This document shows positions 7,280 through 14,778 of a stretch of DNA of 18,568 nucleotides, piece after piece (the stretch's first letter is position 1; each line of letters opens with the position of its first letter). The stretch lies in the NCBI GenBank assembly GCA_003221435.1, contig QHRS01000070.1, forward strand, positions 1 to 18,568. The letters run 5' to 3'. The notes beneath the pieces are model-generated. The model did not search any database, was not told the origin of the DNA, and worked only from the letters and a program-made list of their open reading frames with translations. This DNA comes from Candidatus Rokuibacteriota bacterium. GTDB taxonomy: Bacteria > Methylomirabilota > Methylomirabilia > Rokubacteriales > CSP1-6. The position numbers were made by a program, and so were the translations under genes.

Positions 7280-9072
7280 CGGTACAGGTTTTGGATCGTG
7301 TCCCGGTAATGCTCGGCGATGATCCGTCGTTTGACCTTGAGGGTCGGCGTCAGTTGGCCGTTCTCCTGCGTGAAGTCGGCGGGCAGCACCGCGAACTTCT
7401 TCACCTTCGAGTAGGACGGCAGGTCGCTGTTCGCCGCCTCCACGGTTCGCCCGACGCGCTCGACCACCAGCGGATGCTTCACGAGGACCGCGGGATCGGA
7501 GGCCAGCAGCCCCTGCGCCTTGGCGAACTTCGCCAGCTCCTCGGGATTGAGGGTGATGAGAGCAACCGGATACGGCCGCCGGTCGCCGTACACCGTGGCC
7601 TGGCTGATGAACGGGTCGGTCTTGAGGGCGTTCTCGATGTTCTGCGGGGCGATGTTCATCCCGCCGGCGGTCACGATGATGTCCTTCTTCCGGTCGGTAA
7701 TGTACAGGAAGCCGTCCCCGTCGAGCCGGCCGATGTCGCCGGTGTGAAACCAGCCATCGGGATCGAAGGCCGCCGCGGTCGCCTCGGGCTGCTTGAAGTA
7801 GCCGCGGGTGGCGACGTTCGGCCCGCGCGCGAGGATCTCGCCGTCGGCGGCGATCCGGAGCTCGACCCCCGGCACCGGCACGCCGACCGAGCCGAACTTG
7901 AAGTTGTCGAGCCGGTTGGACGTGAGGATCGGGCACGTCTCGGTCAGCCCGTATCCCTCGATCAGCAGGATCCCCGTCGCGTGGAAGAACTCGGCGATCT
8001 CCCGCGACAGCGGTGCCCCGCCCGAGCCCGCGAAGAGGAGCCGCCCGCCGAGCGCCGCGTGCAACTTCGAGAAGACCAGCCTGTGGGCGATCTTCCGTTT
8101 GAGCGCGAGGCCGGCGGGGATCGGCTGCCTCCCCTGCTGAAGCCGGCTCACCTCTCGCCCGACCCCGAGCGCCCAGCGAAAGATCCTCCTCTTGACCGGC
8201 GGCCCGGCCTCCGCTGCCGTGAGGATCTTCGCATACACCTTCTCGTACACGCGGGGCACGCTGAAGATGAAGTGCGGCCGGACCTCCTTCAGGTTCTCGC
8301 CCACTTTGTCGAGGCTCTCGGCGAAGGCCGTCGTGAAGCCTCGCGCGATCCCCAGGAACGACTCCATGCGCGCGAACGAGTGCGCCAGCGGCAGGAACAG
8401 CAGGTGCACGGCGCCCTCGGCGGCCCCGAGCGTCTGGGTCGAGCCCTGGAGCGTGGCGATGTGGTTGCCGTGGGTCTGCACGACACCCTTGGGCGGACCG
8501 GTCGTGCCCGAGGTGTAGACGATCGACGCCACGTCCCCGGGTCGAGCGGAGGCGACGCGATCAGCGAGCGTCGACTTGCCGCGCTCGGCGTTTTCGCGGC
8601 CGAGCCGCCGCAGGACCCCGAACGACAGCGTGGTGTCCGGCGGCTCCCGCCCTTCGTAGCCCGAGATGACGACGATCTGCTCGAGGCCGTCCATCTTGCC
8701 TCGCGCTTCGAGCGCCTTCGCGAGCTGGGCGGGATCCTCCACGATCAGCGTCTTCGCGCTCGAGTCGTTGACGATGTAGGCAATGAGATCGGGCGGATAC
8801 GATGGATAGATCGGGATCGTGACGCAGCCAGCCGAGAAGATGGCGAAATCGGCCTGCACCCACTCTGCCCGGCTCGCCGAGAGCAGCGCCACCGCATCGC
8901 CCGGCCGCCGGCCGAGCGCGATCAGGCCGAGGGCGAGCTCGCGGACGACGTCGCCGAGCTGGCGCCACGTGAGGGTTCCCCATTTCCCGTCGCGCTTGAA
9001 CTGCTGCGCCGGCAGGTCGCCCCCGCGCTCGACCCGGCTCCAGAACACCTGCGCCAGCGTCTCGTCAGCCAT
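7276..9072 (-). CDS. Long-chain acyl-CoA synthetase (AMP-forming)
   Basis: A 598-residue adenylate-forming enzyme that activates a fatty acid to its CoA thioester with ATP. Motifs in order: P-loop YTSGTTGPPKG at 186-196; GYGLTET at 373-379; HTGD with Asp445 and the hinge TDRKKDI at 459-465; catalytic Lys579 in LTPTLKVKR. The length and the GMNIAPQNIE segment (471-480) fit the FadD15/long-chain group rather than acetyl-CoA synthetases. ATG 9072 (MADETLAQ) is preceded by AAGGGGGAA on the minus strand (about 9078-9086). A longer in-frame reading from 9333 has no support and would cover the phasin promoter. It is divergent from the phasin gene and coupled to the SDR downstream. It probably feeds acyl-CoA to beta-oxidation and PHA synthesis. 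Confidence 0.92.
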   Translation of the reverse strand: MADETLAQVFWSRVERGGDLPAQQFKRDGKWGTLTWRQLGDVVRELALGLIALGRRPGDAVALLSASRAEWVQADFAIFSAGCVTIPIYPSYPPDLIAYIVNDSSAKTLIVEDPAQLAKALEARGKMDGLEQIVVISGYEGREPPDTTLSFGVLRRLGRENAERGKSTLADRVASARPGDVASIVYTSGTTGPPKGVVQTHGNHIATLQGSTQTLGAAEGAVHLLFLPLAHSFARMESFLGIARGFTTAFAESLDKVGENLKEVRPHFIFSVPRVYEKVYAKILTAAEAGPPVKRRIFRWALGVGREVSRLQQGRQPIPAGLALKRKIAHRLVFSKLHAALGGRLLFAGSGGAPLSREIAEFFHATGILLIEGYGLTETCPILTSNRLDNFKFGSVGVPVPGVELRIAADGEILARGPNVATRGYFKQPEATAAAFDPDGWFHTGDIGRLDGDGFLYITDRKKDIIVTAGGMNIAPQNIENALKTDPFISQATVYGDRRPYPVALITLNPEELAKFAKAQGLLASDPAVLVKHPLVVERVGRTVEAANSDLPSYSKVKKFAVLPADFTQENGQLTPTLKVKRRIIAEHYRDTIQNLYR

Positions 9073-9237
9073 CGCGTTCCCCCTTGCCCTCTGGCCTCGA
9101 TACGTGCCGTCGGTCGAGAGCCACGCGCTCCGGGCCGACGAGAACGAAGAGGCCCACGGCGCGAGGCCGACCATGCCAGCTCGCAAGCCTCCGTGGAGTG
9201 TACGGGGAGAGCGATGGCGCAGTGCGCGAAAATATGC

Positions 9238-9266
9238 TTGACTCGTGTAACGCGGCGCGTTATGCT
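9238..9266 (+). promoter_or_regulatory. Sigma70-type promoter of the phasin gene
   Basis: TTGACT at 9238-9243 and TATGCT at 9261-9266 are separated by exactly 17 nt, close to the TTGACA-17-TATAAT consensus. It lies about 70 nt before the phasin ATG on the same strand. It is the best promoter match in the window, as expected for an abundant granule protein. Confidence 0.75.
9248..9262. promoter_or_regulatory. Perfect 15-bp palindrome in the phasin promoter spacer
   Basis: TAACGC-GGC-GCGTTA is a perfect inverted repeat between the -35 and -10 boxes and touches the -10. This is the classic position of a repressor operator. PhaR, encoded just downstream, is known in other bacteria to repress phasin genes until granules titrate it away, so it is the first candidate. 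A TetR-type protein could also bind. The sequence TATGCTT also occurs twice here (9233-9239 and 9261-9267), overlapping both promoter boxes. Confidence 0.5.
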
Positions 9267-9335
9267 TCGGGCCGAGAAGAAACGGCGACGGCAAATCGAC
9301 CCAGAACGACCGAGCAAAGAGCGAAGGAGACACCG

Positions 9336-9782
9336 ATGCACGACACGACGAAGTCGCAGGAAATTTTCGGCCAGTTTGCCGGGAAGACCCTCGAAACCCT
9401 CAGCCTGTGGGCCGACGCGAGCCACGGAGTGCTGCGCGAACTGGTGAACCTCTCGACGGCCGCGACGAAAGAGACCACGCGGCTGTACGCGGAACTACAG
9501 TCGAGCGCGGTCGACGCGGTCCGGGAGAGCCAAGCGTACTGGTTCAAGCGGCAGTCGGAGATGCAGGAGTTGCCGAAGGATCCGATTGCCTGGTACCAGA
9601 AGGGGCTCATGGAATCCATCGAGGGCACGCAGAAGGCTTTCCGGTTCATCGAGGGCAGCGCCCAGGCCGTCACGAAGAGCGCCGAGCAGGTGCAAGCCAC
9701 GGTCGAGCGGACCGGCAAGGAGATCCAGCAGACCCTGTCGACCCTCGCGACCAGGATGCAAGAGATCCACAGCGCCGCCTGA
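9336..9782 (+). CDS. phaP: Phasin (PHA granule-coating protein)
   Basis: A 148-residue protein with no cysteine, few prolines and an almost wholly amphipathic helical pattern, rich in Gln, Glu, Ser, Thr and Ala, with repeated EKS/QxVxxTxE-type heptads towards the C-terminus (about 105-145). This is the look of phasins, which coat PHA granules and control their size and number. Assignment rests on composition, length and position beside phaR and the PHA synthesis genes rather than a catalytic motif. AAGGAGA at 9324-9330 precedes ATG 9336. An in-frame longer start at 9084 is rejected because the promoter lies inside it. It has its own promoter with a candidate operator, and a hairpin follows. 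Confidence 0.8.
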   Translation: MHDTTKSQEIFGQFAGKTLETLSLWADASHGVLRELVNLSTAATKETTRLYAELQSSAVDAVRESQAYWFKRQSEMQELPKDPIAWYQKGLMESIEGTQKAFRFIEGSAQAVTKSAEQVQATVERTGKEIQQTLSTLATRMQEIHSAA

Positions 9783-9800
9783 TCGCGGCGTCGTCCCGCA

Positions 9801-9837
9801 CGCGTGGCCCGGCCTCCCGGCCGGGCCGCGCGCGTTT
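9801..9837 (+). terminator. Strong intrinsic-type terminator after phasin
   Basis: A 14-bp stem: 9801-9814 pairs with 9819-9832 (core GGCCCGGCC/GGCCGGGCC, one G-T pair) around a TCCC loop. It is followed by CG and then TTT at 9835-9837. It sits between the convergent phasin and phaR genes and overlaps the phaR stop codon. The T run is short, but the stem is the strongest in the window. On the other strand it would lie after phaR without a T run. Confidence 0.65.
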
Positions 9838-10324
9838 ACTTCTGCTTCTCCAGGCGCTCCTCGAGCGCCTTGACTTTCTGTCTCAGGAGGTCGATTTCGT
9901 CCCGCAGATTGCGCTCCGCAGTCGCCTCCTCGTCGCCCCGCCGGTCGTTCCGGGCCGTCGGCGCGGGCGCCCAACCGGCACGGGCCGCCCACTCGCGGAA
10001 CACCCGATCCATCTCGCGCTGGCTCGAGACGATGCCCTCGAGGCTCGACTTCATCGATTTCTGCACGAAATCCTGCCAGGCCTCGCCGTGCTTGATCAGC
10101 TGATGGAGGAAGGCCGACGGCAACGCCGCCCGGTGGTTTCGCTCGTTCTCGAGGATGATCTGCGCGAGCGCCACCGAGGTCAGGTCCTCGCCGGTCGCCG
10201 CATCGAGGACCGAGATCTCCCTGCCGGCACGGATCATCTCCTCGATCTCTTCGAGGGTCACGTAGCGGCTTTCCTGGGCGTCGTAGAGCTTTCGGTTCGA
10301 GTATCGCTTGATTACGTACGCCAT
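9836..10324 (-). CDS. phaR: PHA synthesis repressor PhaR
   Basis: A 162-residue regulator. Residues 4-63 form the PHA accumulation regulator DNA-binding domain: IKRYSNRKLYDAQESRYVTL, then IRAGREISVLDAATGEDLT, then an ALAQIILENE helix. A middle helical region (about 66-115) would contact the polymer or acyl-CoA, and a leucine-rich coiled coil ends the protein (about 137-162). In known systems PhaR binds phasin and its own promoter, and is released when it binds nascent PHA. ATG 10324 gives the expected MAYVIKRYSNRKLYD start. It is convergent with phasin and divergent from phaB, so it is placed to control both. Confidence 0.93.
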   Translation of the reverse strand: MAYVIKRYSNRKLYDAQESRYVTLEEIEEMIRAGREISVLDAATGEDLTSVALAQIILENERNHRAALPSAFLHQLIKHGEAWQDFVQKSMKSSLEGIVSSQREMDRVFREWAARAGWAPAPTARNDRRGDEEATAERNLRDEIDLLRQKVKALEERLEKQK

Positions 10325-10380
10325 CGCACTCGTAGGGCCAGTCTAACACCGTGCGTCAAGCCCCACAAGGCGACGACGCG

Positions 10381-10389
10381 TGCTACACT
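10381..10389 (+). promoter_or_regulatory. Possible extended -10 promoter of phaB
   Basis: TGCTACACT is an extended -10 (TGn plus TACACT at 10384-10389), about 65 nt before the phaB start. No convincing -35 is seen at 16-18 nt, so this is tentative. Confidence 0.35.
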
Positions 10390-10410
10390 GCGCGGGAAAC
10401 CGCGGGGCAG

Positions 10411-10428
10411 CGAGAACTTATTTTCTCG
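10411..10428. promoter_or_regulatory. Inverted repeat in the phaB leader
   Basis: CGAGAActtattTTCTCG is a perfect 6-bp inverted repeat with a 6-nt AT-rich centre, between the putative -10 and the phaB ribosome site. It could be an operator for a dimeric regulator or a small leader hairpin. It does not match the phasin-promoter palindrome. Confidence 0.35.
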
Positions 10429-10453
10429 GCGACAGCATCAAGAGAGGTCAGTC

Positions 10454-11197
10454 ATGAACCTGAAGGATCGGACGGCATTGGTGACAGGGGCATCACGCGG
10501 CATCGGGCGCGCGATCGCGCTCGGCCTGGCTGAAGAGGGCGCGGACGTCGCGGTCAACTACGTGTCGAGCGATGCCGCCGCCCGGGACGTCGTCGATCAG
10601 ATCGGGAAGATGGGCCGCCGGGCGATTCTCGCCCAGGCGGATGTCGCGGACTATCCCGACACGTTCCGGATGGCTCAGCAGGTGCTCGCGGAGTTCGGCC
10701 ACCTCGATATCCTCGTGAACAATGCGGGCATCAACTCCGACAAGACGTTCGTCAAGATGGATCACTCCTCCTGGCGCAAGGTGCTCGCGATCAACCTCGA
10801 CGGCGTGTTCAACTGCACGAAGGCGTTCATCGAGCAGATGATCGCGCAGCAGTACGGCCGCGTCGTCAACATCACGTCGGTGATCGGCCAGATCGGAAAC
10901 TTCGGCCAGGCGAACTACGCGGCGTCGAAGGCGGGCGTAGCGGCGTTCACGAAGTCGCTCGCGAAGGAGCTGGCGGGCAAGGGCATCACGGTCAACGCCG
11001 TCGCGCCCGGCTTCGTTGAAACGGAGATGGTCTCGGGCGTCCCCGAAAAGGTGCGGGCCCACCTCCTCCAGCAGATCCCGCTCAAGCGCTTCGGCCGGAC
11101 GGAAGAGGTGGCGCGAGCCGTCGTCTACATCGTGTCGTCCGACGGCGACTACATCACCGGCGCCGAGCTGTCGATGAATGGAGGGCTTTTGATGTAG
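10454..11197 (+). CDS. phaB: Acetoacetyl-CoA/3-oxoacyl reductase (PhaB/FabG-type SDR)
   Basis: A 247-residue SDR that reduces 3-oxoacyl-CoA (or ACP) to the R-3-hydroxy form with NADPH. Motifs: TGASRGIG at 11-18, NNAG at 89-92, Asn114, Ser142, Tyr155 and Lys159. Features shared with PhaB are DKTFVKMDHSSW at 96-107, GNFGQANYAASKAG around 148-161, and the C-terminal SMNGGLLM. FabG of fatty acid synthesis is very similar, so the symbol rests partly on context with phaR, phaJ and phaC. AGAGAGG at 10441-10447 precedes ATG 10454. Its stop is only 4 nt from the phaJ stop on the other strand, leaving no room for a terminator. Confidence 0.87.
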   Translation: MNLKDRTALVTGASRGIGRAIALGLAEEGADVAVNYVSSDAAARDVVDQIGKMGRRAILAQADVADYPDTFRMAQQVLAEFGHLDILVNNAGINSDKTFVKMDHSSWRKVLAINLDGVFNCTKAFIEQMIAQQYGRVVNITSVIGQIGNFGQANYAASKAGVAAFTKSLAKELAGKGITVNAVAPGFVETEMVSGVPEKVRAHLLQQIPLKRFGRTEEVARAVVYIVSSDGDYITGAELSMNGGLLM

Positions 11198-11201
11198 CCG
11201 G

Positions 11202-11771
11202 TTACGGGCGAGAGCGCTCCCGGCGGCCCAGGGCGGTGAGCGCGCAGAGCCAGATCACGCCCCACGCCGCGATCACCCGGGCGGCGCATGCCCAGGGCCC
11301 GAGCGCCGCGCTGAGCACGCTGGTCGTGACCGGCCGTTCGTCATAGGTGAGGGACCGCGGGGAGGGCCGGACCCACGCTTCGCCCGCCAGGACTTCCTCG
11401 CCGCGCTGGTTCGTACACACCGTCTTCAGGCGGATGCGGTTGCGTTCCCGGACAAGCTCGACGATCTCGACCCGCGCGGTGATCGTGTCCCCGGCCCGCA
11501 CAGGCTTGAGGAACTTGAGATCCTGTGAGAGGTAGACGGCGCCGGGCCCGGGCAGCTCGGTGCCGATCACCGCCGAGATCATGCCGGCGGTGAAGATGCC
11601 GGGCGCGATCGGCGCCTTGAACTTCGTCGTGGCGGCATAGGCCGAATCCGAGTGCAACGGATTGTAATCGCCGACCGCGTGGATGAACGCGGCAATGTCG
11701 GACTGATCGAGGGTTCGCGTCAGCTCGGCGCGGTCTCCCTCCCGTAGCTCGGCGGTCGTCTTCCCGGTCAT
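11202..11771 (-). CDS. phaJ: R-specific enoyl-CoA hydratase PhaJ/MaoC with hydrophobic C-terminal tail
   Basis: Residues 1-140 are a single hot-dog MaoC-type hydratase: hydratase 2 motif around Asp35, Asn37 and His40 (GDYNPLH), then APIAPGIFTAGM at 53-64 and a QDLKFLKPVRAGD segment. It hydrates trans-2-enoyl-CoA from beta-oxidation to R-3-hydroxyacyl-CoA, the PHA synthase substrate. Usual members end near 140-155 residues; this one has 189. The extra ~45 residues contain a hydrophobic stretch (about 158-181, with ARVIAAWGVIWLCALTAL) followed by a basic RRERSRP end, which looks like a membrane tail. ATG 11771 lies 5 nt after the PhaE stop. It is the last gene of the minus-strand PHA operon. 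Confidence 0.88.
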   Translation of the reverse strand: MTGKTTAELREGDRAELTRTLDQSDIAAFIHAVGDYNPLHSDSAYAATTKFKAPIAPGIFTAGMISAVIGTELPGPGAVYLSQDLKFLKPVRAGDTITARVEIVELVRERNRIRLKTVCTNQRGEEVLAGEAWVRPSPRSLTYDERPVTTSVLSAALGPWACAARVIAAWGVIWLCALTALGRRERSRP

Positions 11772-11776
11772 CGCGG

Positions 11777-12283
11777 CTACTTGCCGTCCGCGCGCTTGAG
11801 GAGCGCGGCGATGCCGTCTTCAAGGCGCTCCACGCGCTCTTCCAGCTCGACGAGCTGGCGCGCGACGTCGGTGACCTGCGCGCGCGACGGCAGACCGAGC
11901 GACTGGAGGATCGACTCCATCGCCTGCTCGCCCGCCTTGCGGGCCGGTCCCTGGGTCACCAGCCACTGATCCAGGTATTTCCCCAACGCCTGGGCAAACG
12001 CCTCCGTGCCCATGGCCTGCCCGAGAGCCTTCGACCAGGCCTCGATCCACTGATCAAGGAACTGCTTCCACTGAGTCAGCAACTCAGGGGACGCGGGACC
12101 CTGGCTCAGCATCCGGGACCACGCCGTGATTCCCTGGTCCATGAGGGGCCGCCAGAAGGCGGTCGGATCGACCGCTGCGGCGCCGGGGACCTCGCCGATC
12201 ATCCTGGCCCACGCCTTCGTGCCCTCCTCGATCTGGCGCTTCCAGAGATCGAAGAGCTGTTGGGTCGCCGCGCTACTGTCCAT
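11777..12283 (-). CDS. phaE: PHA synthase subunit PhaE-like protein
   Basis: A 168-residue helical protein rich in Trp and Gln. Its C-terminus (SLGLPSRAQVTDVARQLVELEERVERLE, about 129-156) matches the end of class III PHA synthase subunit PhaE, which usually has a short LxLPSRxEV motif followed by a coiled coil. PhaE has no catalytic site; it binds and activates PhaC. Chromatiales PhaE is about 350 residues, so this is a short form. GAGGAG (about 12288-12293, minus strand) precedes ATG 12283. It lies 78 nt after phaC and 5 nt before phaJ, which supports the assignment. A granule-bound phasin is the main alternative. Confidence 0.8.
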   Translation of the reverse strand: MDSSAATQQLFDLWKRQIEEGTKAWARMIGEVPGAAAVDPTAFWRPLMDQGITAWSRMLSQGPASPELLTQWKQFLDQWIEAWSKALGQAMGTEAFAQALGKYLDQWLVTQGPARKAGEQAMESILQSLGLPSRAQVTDVARQLVELEERVERLEDGIAALLKRADGK

Positions 12284-12301
12284 GAGGGCTCCTCACTTGG
12301 T

Positions 12302-12331
12302 ATCGTACCGCCGATTGACGCCCTGCGGCAA
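12302..12331 (-). promoter_or_regulatory. Possible internal promoter for phaE-phaJ
   Basis: On the minus strand TTGCCG (12326-12331) and TACGAT (12302-12307) are 18 nt apart in the 78-nt gap between phaC and phaE. Each box matches 4 of 6 consensus bases, so this is only a candidate. Confidence 0.3.
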
Positions 12332-12361
12332 GCGTTCCGAGGGGCCCACCGCCGAGGAAGC

Positions 12362-13483
12362 TCATGACCGCGGCGCCAGCCAGCGGGACACGCGCGGCCA
12401 GCAGTGCACCGCCGCGCCGCGCCCGGCAATCAGGGAAATGTGCCCACCCGGCAGCTCGACGTACTCCTTGTCCCCGCTGCCGACGGCGCCGAGCAGCGCC
12501 TTCACGCTCTCGGGCGGCGCGATATAGTCCTCCTTCGCGCCCACGACGAAGACCGGGCACGTGATCCGGGACAGATGGACCGGGCGCCCCCCCATCCGGA
12601 GCTCGCCCCTGTAGAGCTTGTTCTGCTGGTAGAAATCGCCGACCCACTGGCGGAAGAACTCGGCGGGAAACGCGACGTACTCGTTCGCCCACTTGTTCAG
12701 CGCGCTGAAGCCCTCGACGTACCTGTCGTTCCACAGGTTCCACCAGAGATTCAGGTTCGTCGAGAGATCCATCGTCGGCTTGAGCAGCTTGAAGCCCGCT
12801 CGGACCATGTCGGCCGGGACGGCGCCGAGCACGTCGACGAAGCGGTCGACGTTGAAGAAGCGCTTGTCCAGCCACACGCCGAAGAGCCCGACCTTCGCGA
12901 AATCGATCGGTCCCGCCATGTTGACGAAGTTCCGGACGGCGATCTCCGGATGCGTGGCGACGAAGCAGGCCGAGAGCGGCGCGCCCATGCAGTACCCGAG
13001 CACGGTCAGCTCGCTCGCGCCCGACGACTCGAGTGTTTTCGACGCCATCCGCGGCAGGATCCTGGTGACACAGTCCTCGAGCGTGAGCCCGTTGTCCTCC
13101 GGCCCGAACACGCCCCAGTCGAGCAGGTAAAAGTCGAAGCCCTGTCTGGTCATGTGCTCGATGAAGCTTGCGCCAGGGAGCAGGTCGAAAATGTACGGCC
13201 GCGAGATCCCGAGGTTCGGGACGAAGAGCACCGGCGTCCGGTAGGTCCGCGCGGACTCGTAGCGGTACAGGCGGGATTTGTTCTTCTTGTAGATCTCCTG
13301 CCGGGGAGTCTGGCCGGTCTTCGGCTCGACAGGGTCCGCCATCATCCTGGCGAAATTCTTCATACGGAGCCGGGCCCGCTCGATCTCCTCCTGCCACCGT
13401 TTGCTGACCTCGGGCGAGACCGGGATCGCCTCGGACCCGTGAGTGAACCGCTCGACGATGTCGGCGAAACGTTCCTGCCCCAT
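12362..13483 (-). CDS. phaC: Class III-type PHA synthase catalytic subunit PhaC
   Basis: A 373-residue alpha/beta-hydrolase-fold polymerase that joins R-3-hydroxyacyl-CoA units into PHA and releases CoA. The length fits class III PhaC (about 355), not the ~590-residue class I/II enzymes. The triad is visible: Cys165 in the lipase-like box GYCMGA (163-168), Asp319 in GAKEDYIAPP and His348 in GGHISLIAG. Other conserved parts are TPVLFVPNLGISRPYIFDL (83-101) and FYLLDWG (118-124). ATG 13483 (MGQERFADIV) gives a short family-like N-terminus; an upstream reading would run into the CoA-transferase gene, whose stop is 2 nt away. phaE and phaJ follow, giving a synthase-partner-monomer supply set. Confidence 0.95.
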   Translation of the reverse strand: MGQERFADIVERFTHGSEAIPVSPEVSKRWQEEIERARLRMKNFARMMADPVEPKTGQTPRQEIYKKNKSRLYRYESARTYRTPVLFVPNLGISRPYIFDLLPGASFIEHMTRQGFDFYLLDWGVFGPEDNGLTLEDCVTRILPRMASKTLESSGASELTVLGYCMGAPLSACFVATHPEIAVRNFVNMAGPIDFAKVGLFGVWLDKRFFNVDRFVDVLGAVPADMVRAGFKLLKPTMDLSTNLNLWWNLWNDRYVEGFSALNKWANEYVAFPAEFFRQWVGDFYQQNKLYRGELRMGGRPVHLSRITCPVFVVGAKEDYIAPPESVKALLGAVGSGDKEYVELPGGHISLIAGRGAAVHCWPRVSRWLAPRS

Positions 13484-13485
13484 GC

Positions 13486-14778
13486 TCAGAGCACCCCCTG
13501 GTTCCGAAGTTCGTCCAGGCGCCCGGGCCCCACCCCCAGACGGGCGCCATAGACATGGCCATTGTGATACCCGCGCGGCCGGCACGGCCACTTCAGCCGT
13601 GGCGGCGTGCGCGTCATCCGCCACACCGGCATGGATACGAGCATCTCGCCGTAGAGCGGATCGGCAATCCGGCGGAAGCACCCGCGCTCCCACCAGTGCG
13701 CTTCACCGAGCGTGCGCGTCGGGGAGTTCAGCGGGCCGAACACGACGACGCCGGGCCCGCGATCCGCGAGGACCTTGTCGAGGATCTCATCCGCCGTATA
13801 GTTGACCGACCACTTTTCGATCTCGTCCCGAAGCAGCACCTCGTTCTCGGGCCTGGTCCGCTGGAGCGTGCTGTCGAACCGTGGGTCCCGGGCGAGCTCC
13901 GGGCGTCCCATGATCCGGCAGATCGCCCCGAAGTTCTGGTCGGTGTACCCGGCGATGAACCCGAAGCCGTCCTTCACGCGCACGAAGGTGTACGGGAAAA
14001 CGGCCCGCTCGTAGAGCCCCGTCCGCCCGCGGACCTGCTTCGCCGTGTGATAGAGGAGCACCGAGTACTCAAGATAGCGCATCACGGCCTCGGCGCCCGA
14101 AACATCGATCATCTGCCCGCGCCCCGAGCGGCGTCGCCAGTGGAGCGCGGCCAGCACGGCCATCGCCGCCCATGCCGCCTGCGCGTAGGATGTGATCCAG
14201 CTCCCGAGGCGGGTGGGCGCCGCCTCGGGATCGCCCGAGATGTGGAGCAGCCCCGAGAGCGCCTGGTCCGTCAGATCGTACTCGGCGGGCTGATTCGCCG
14301 CCTGCGGGCCGAACTGGCCGTACGCCGAACACGCGACCCAGATCAGGCGCGGGTTGAGCCGCGCGAGCTGGCGATACCCGAGGCCGAGCGAATCGAGGTA
14401 GCCCGGCCGGAAGCCTTCGACGAGGACATCGGCGCGCGCCGCGAGCCCGCGCAGGAGCGACCGGCCCGCGCGCGATGTGAGATTCAGCGTGATGTGGTAG
14501 CGGTTGCGGGCCTCCGCGGCGAACGCGAGGCCTTCGCCGCGGAGCGCGACATCCGGTGGTCCCCAGCTCCGCGCGGGATCGCCCTCGGGCGGCTCCACCT
14601 TGACGACCTCGGCGCCGAGCTCGGCCAGGTACGTTGACGCCAGCAGCGCGCCATAGTGCGCGTGGGAGAGATCGAGCACGACGAGGTCGTCGAGCGCCTC
14701 GGGCTTCTCCGATACCCGCGCGGGATCCTCCTCCCGGCGGATCCAGTCTGACCAGTCGCTGCTACTGGATGAAGGCAC
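13486..14778 (-). CDS. Family III CoA-transferase (CaiB/BaiF), subunit 2
   Basis: A 430-residue CoA-transferase that moves CoA between carboxylic acids through an aspartyl-CoA anhydride. The N-terminal block VVLDLSHAHYGALLASTYLAELGAEVVKVE (33-62) is the family signature, and Asp168 in AEYDLTDQALSGL is at the catalytic position. The YTDQNFGAICRIMGRPEL region and an HxWxR-type end are also typical. GTG 14778 overlaps the end of the upstream paralogue by 17 nt, and phaC starts 2 nt after its stop. Two different adjacent members suggest a heteromeric enzyme, as with benzylsuccinate CoA-transferase BbsE/BbsF. The acid substrate is unknown. Confidence 0.88.
   Translation of the reverse strand: MPSSSSSDWSDWIRREEDPARVSEKPEALDDLVVLDLSHAHYGALLASTYLAELGAEVVKVEPPEGDPARSWGPPDVALRGEGLAFAAEARNRYHITLNLTSRAGRSLLRGLAARADVLVEGFRPGYLDSLGLGYRQLARLNPRLIWVACSAYGQFGPQAANQPAEYDLTDQALSGLLHISGDPEAAPTRLGSWITSYAQAAWAAMAVLAALHWRRRSGRGQMIDVSGAEAVMRYLEYSVLLYHTAKQVRGRTGLYERAVFPYTFVRVKDGFGFIAGYTDQNFGAICRIMGRPELARDPRFDSTLQRTRPENEVLLRDEIEKWSVNYTADEILDKVLADRGPGVVVFGPLNSPTRTLGEAHWWERGCFRRIADPLYGEMLVSMPVWRMTRTPPRLKWPCRPRGYHNGHVYGARLGVGPGRLDELRNQGVL

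Noticed and set aside
9073..9237. Possible small gene between the acyl-CoA synthetase and the phasin promoter
   Set aside because: No frame has a ribosome site plus plausible protein; it appears to be upstream regulatory DNA with no further recognisable element.
9084..9335. Upstream extension of the phasin gene in the same frame
   Set aside because: The promoter boxes lie inside it, the extension has no phasin-like helix, and ATG 9336 has a good ribosome site.
7162..9447. 761-codon plus-strand frame opposite the acyl-CoA synthetase
   Set aside because: The minus strand carries a full adenylate-forming enzyme with all motifs; this frame is low-complexity antisense.
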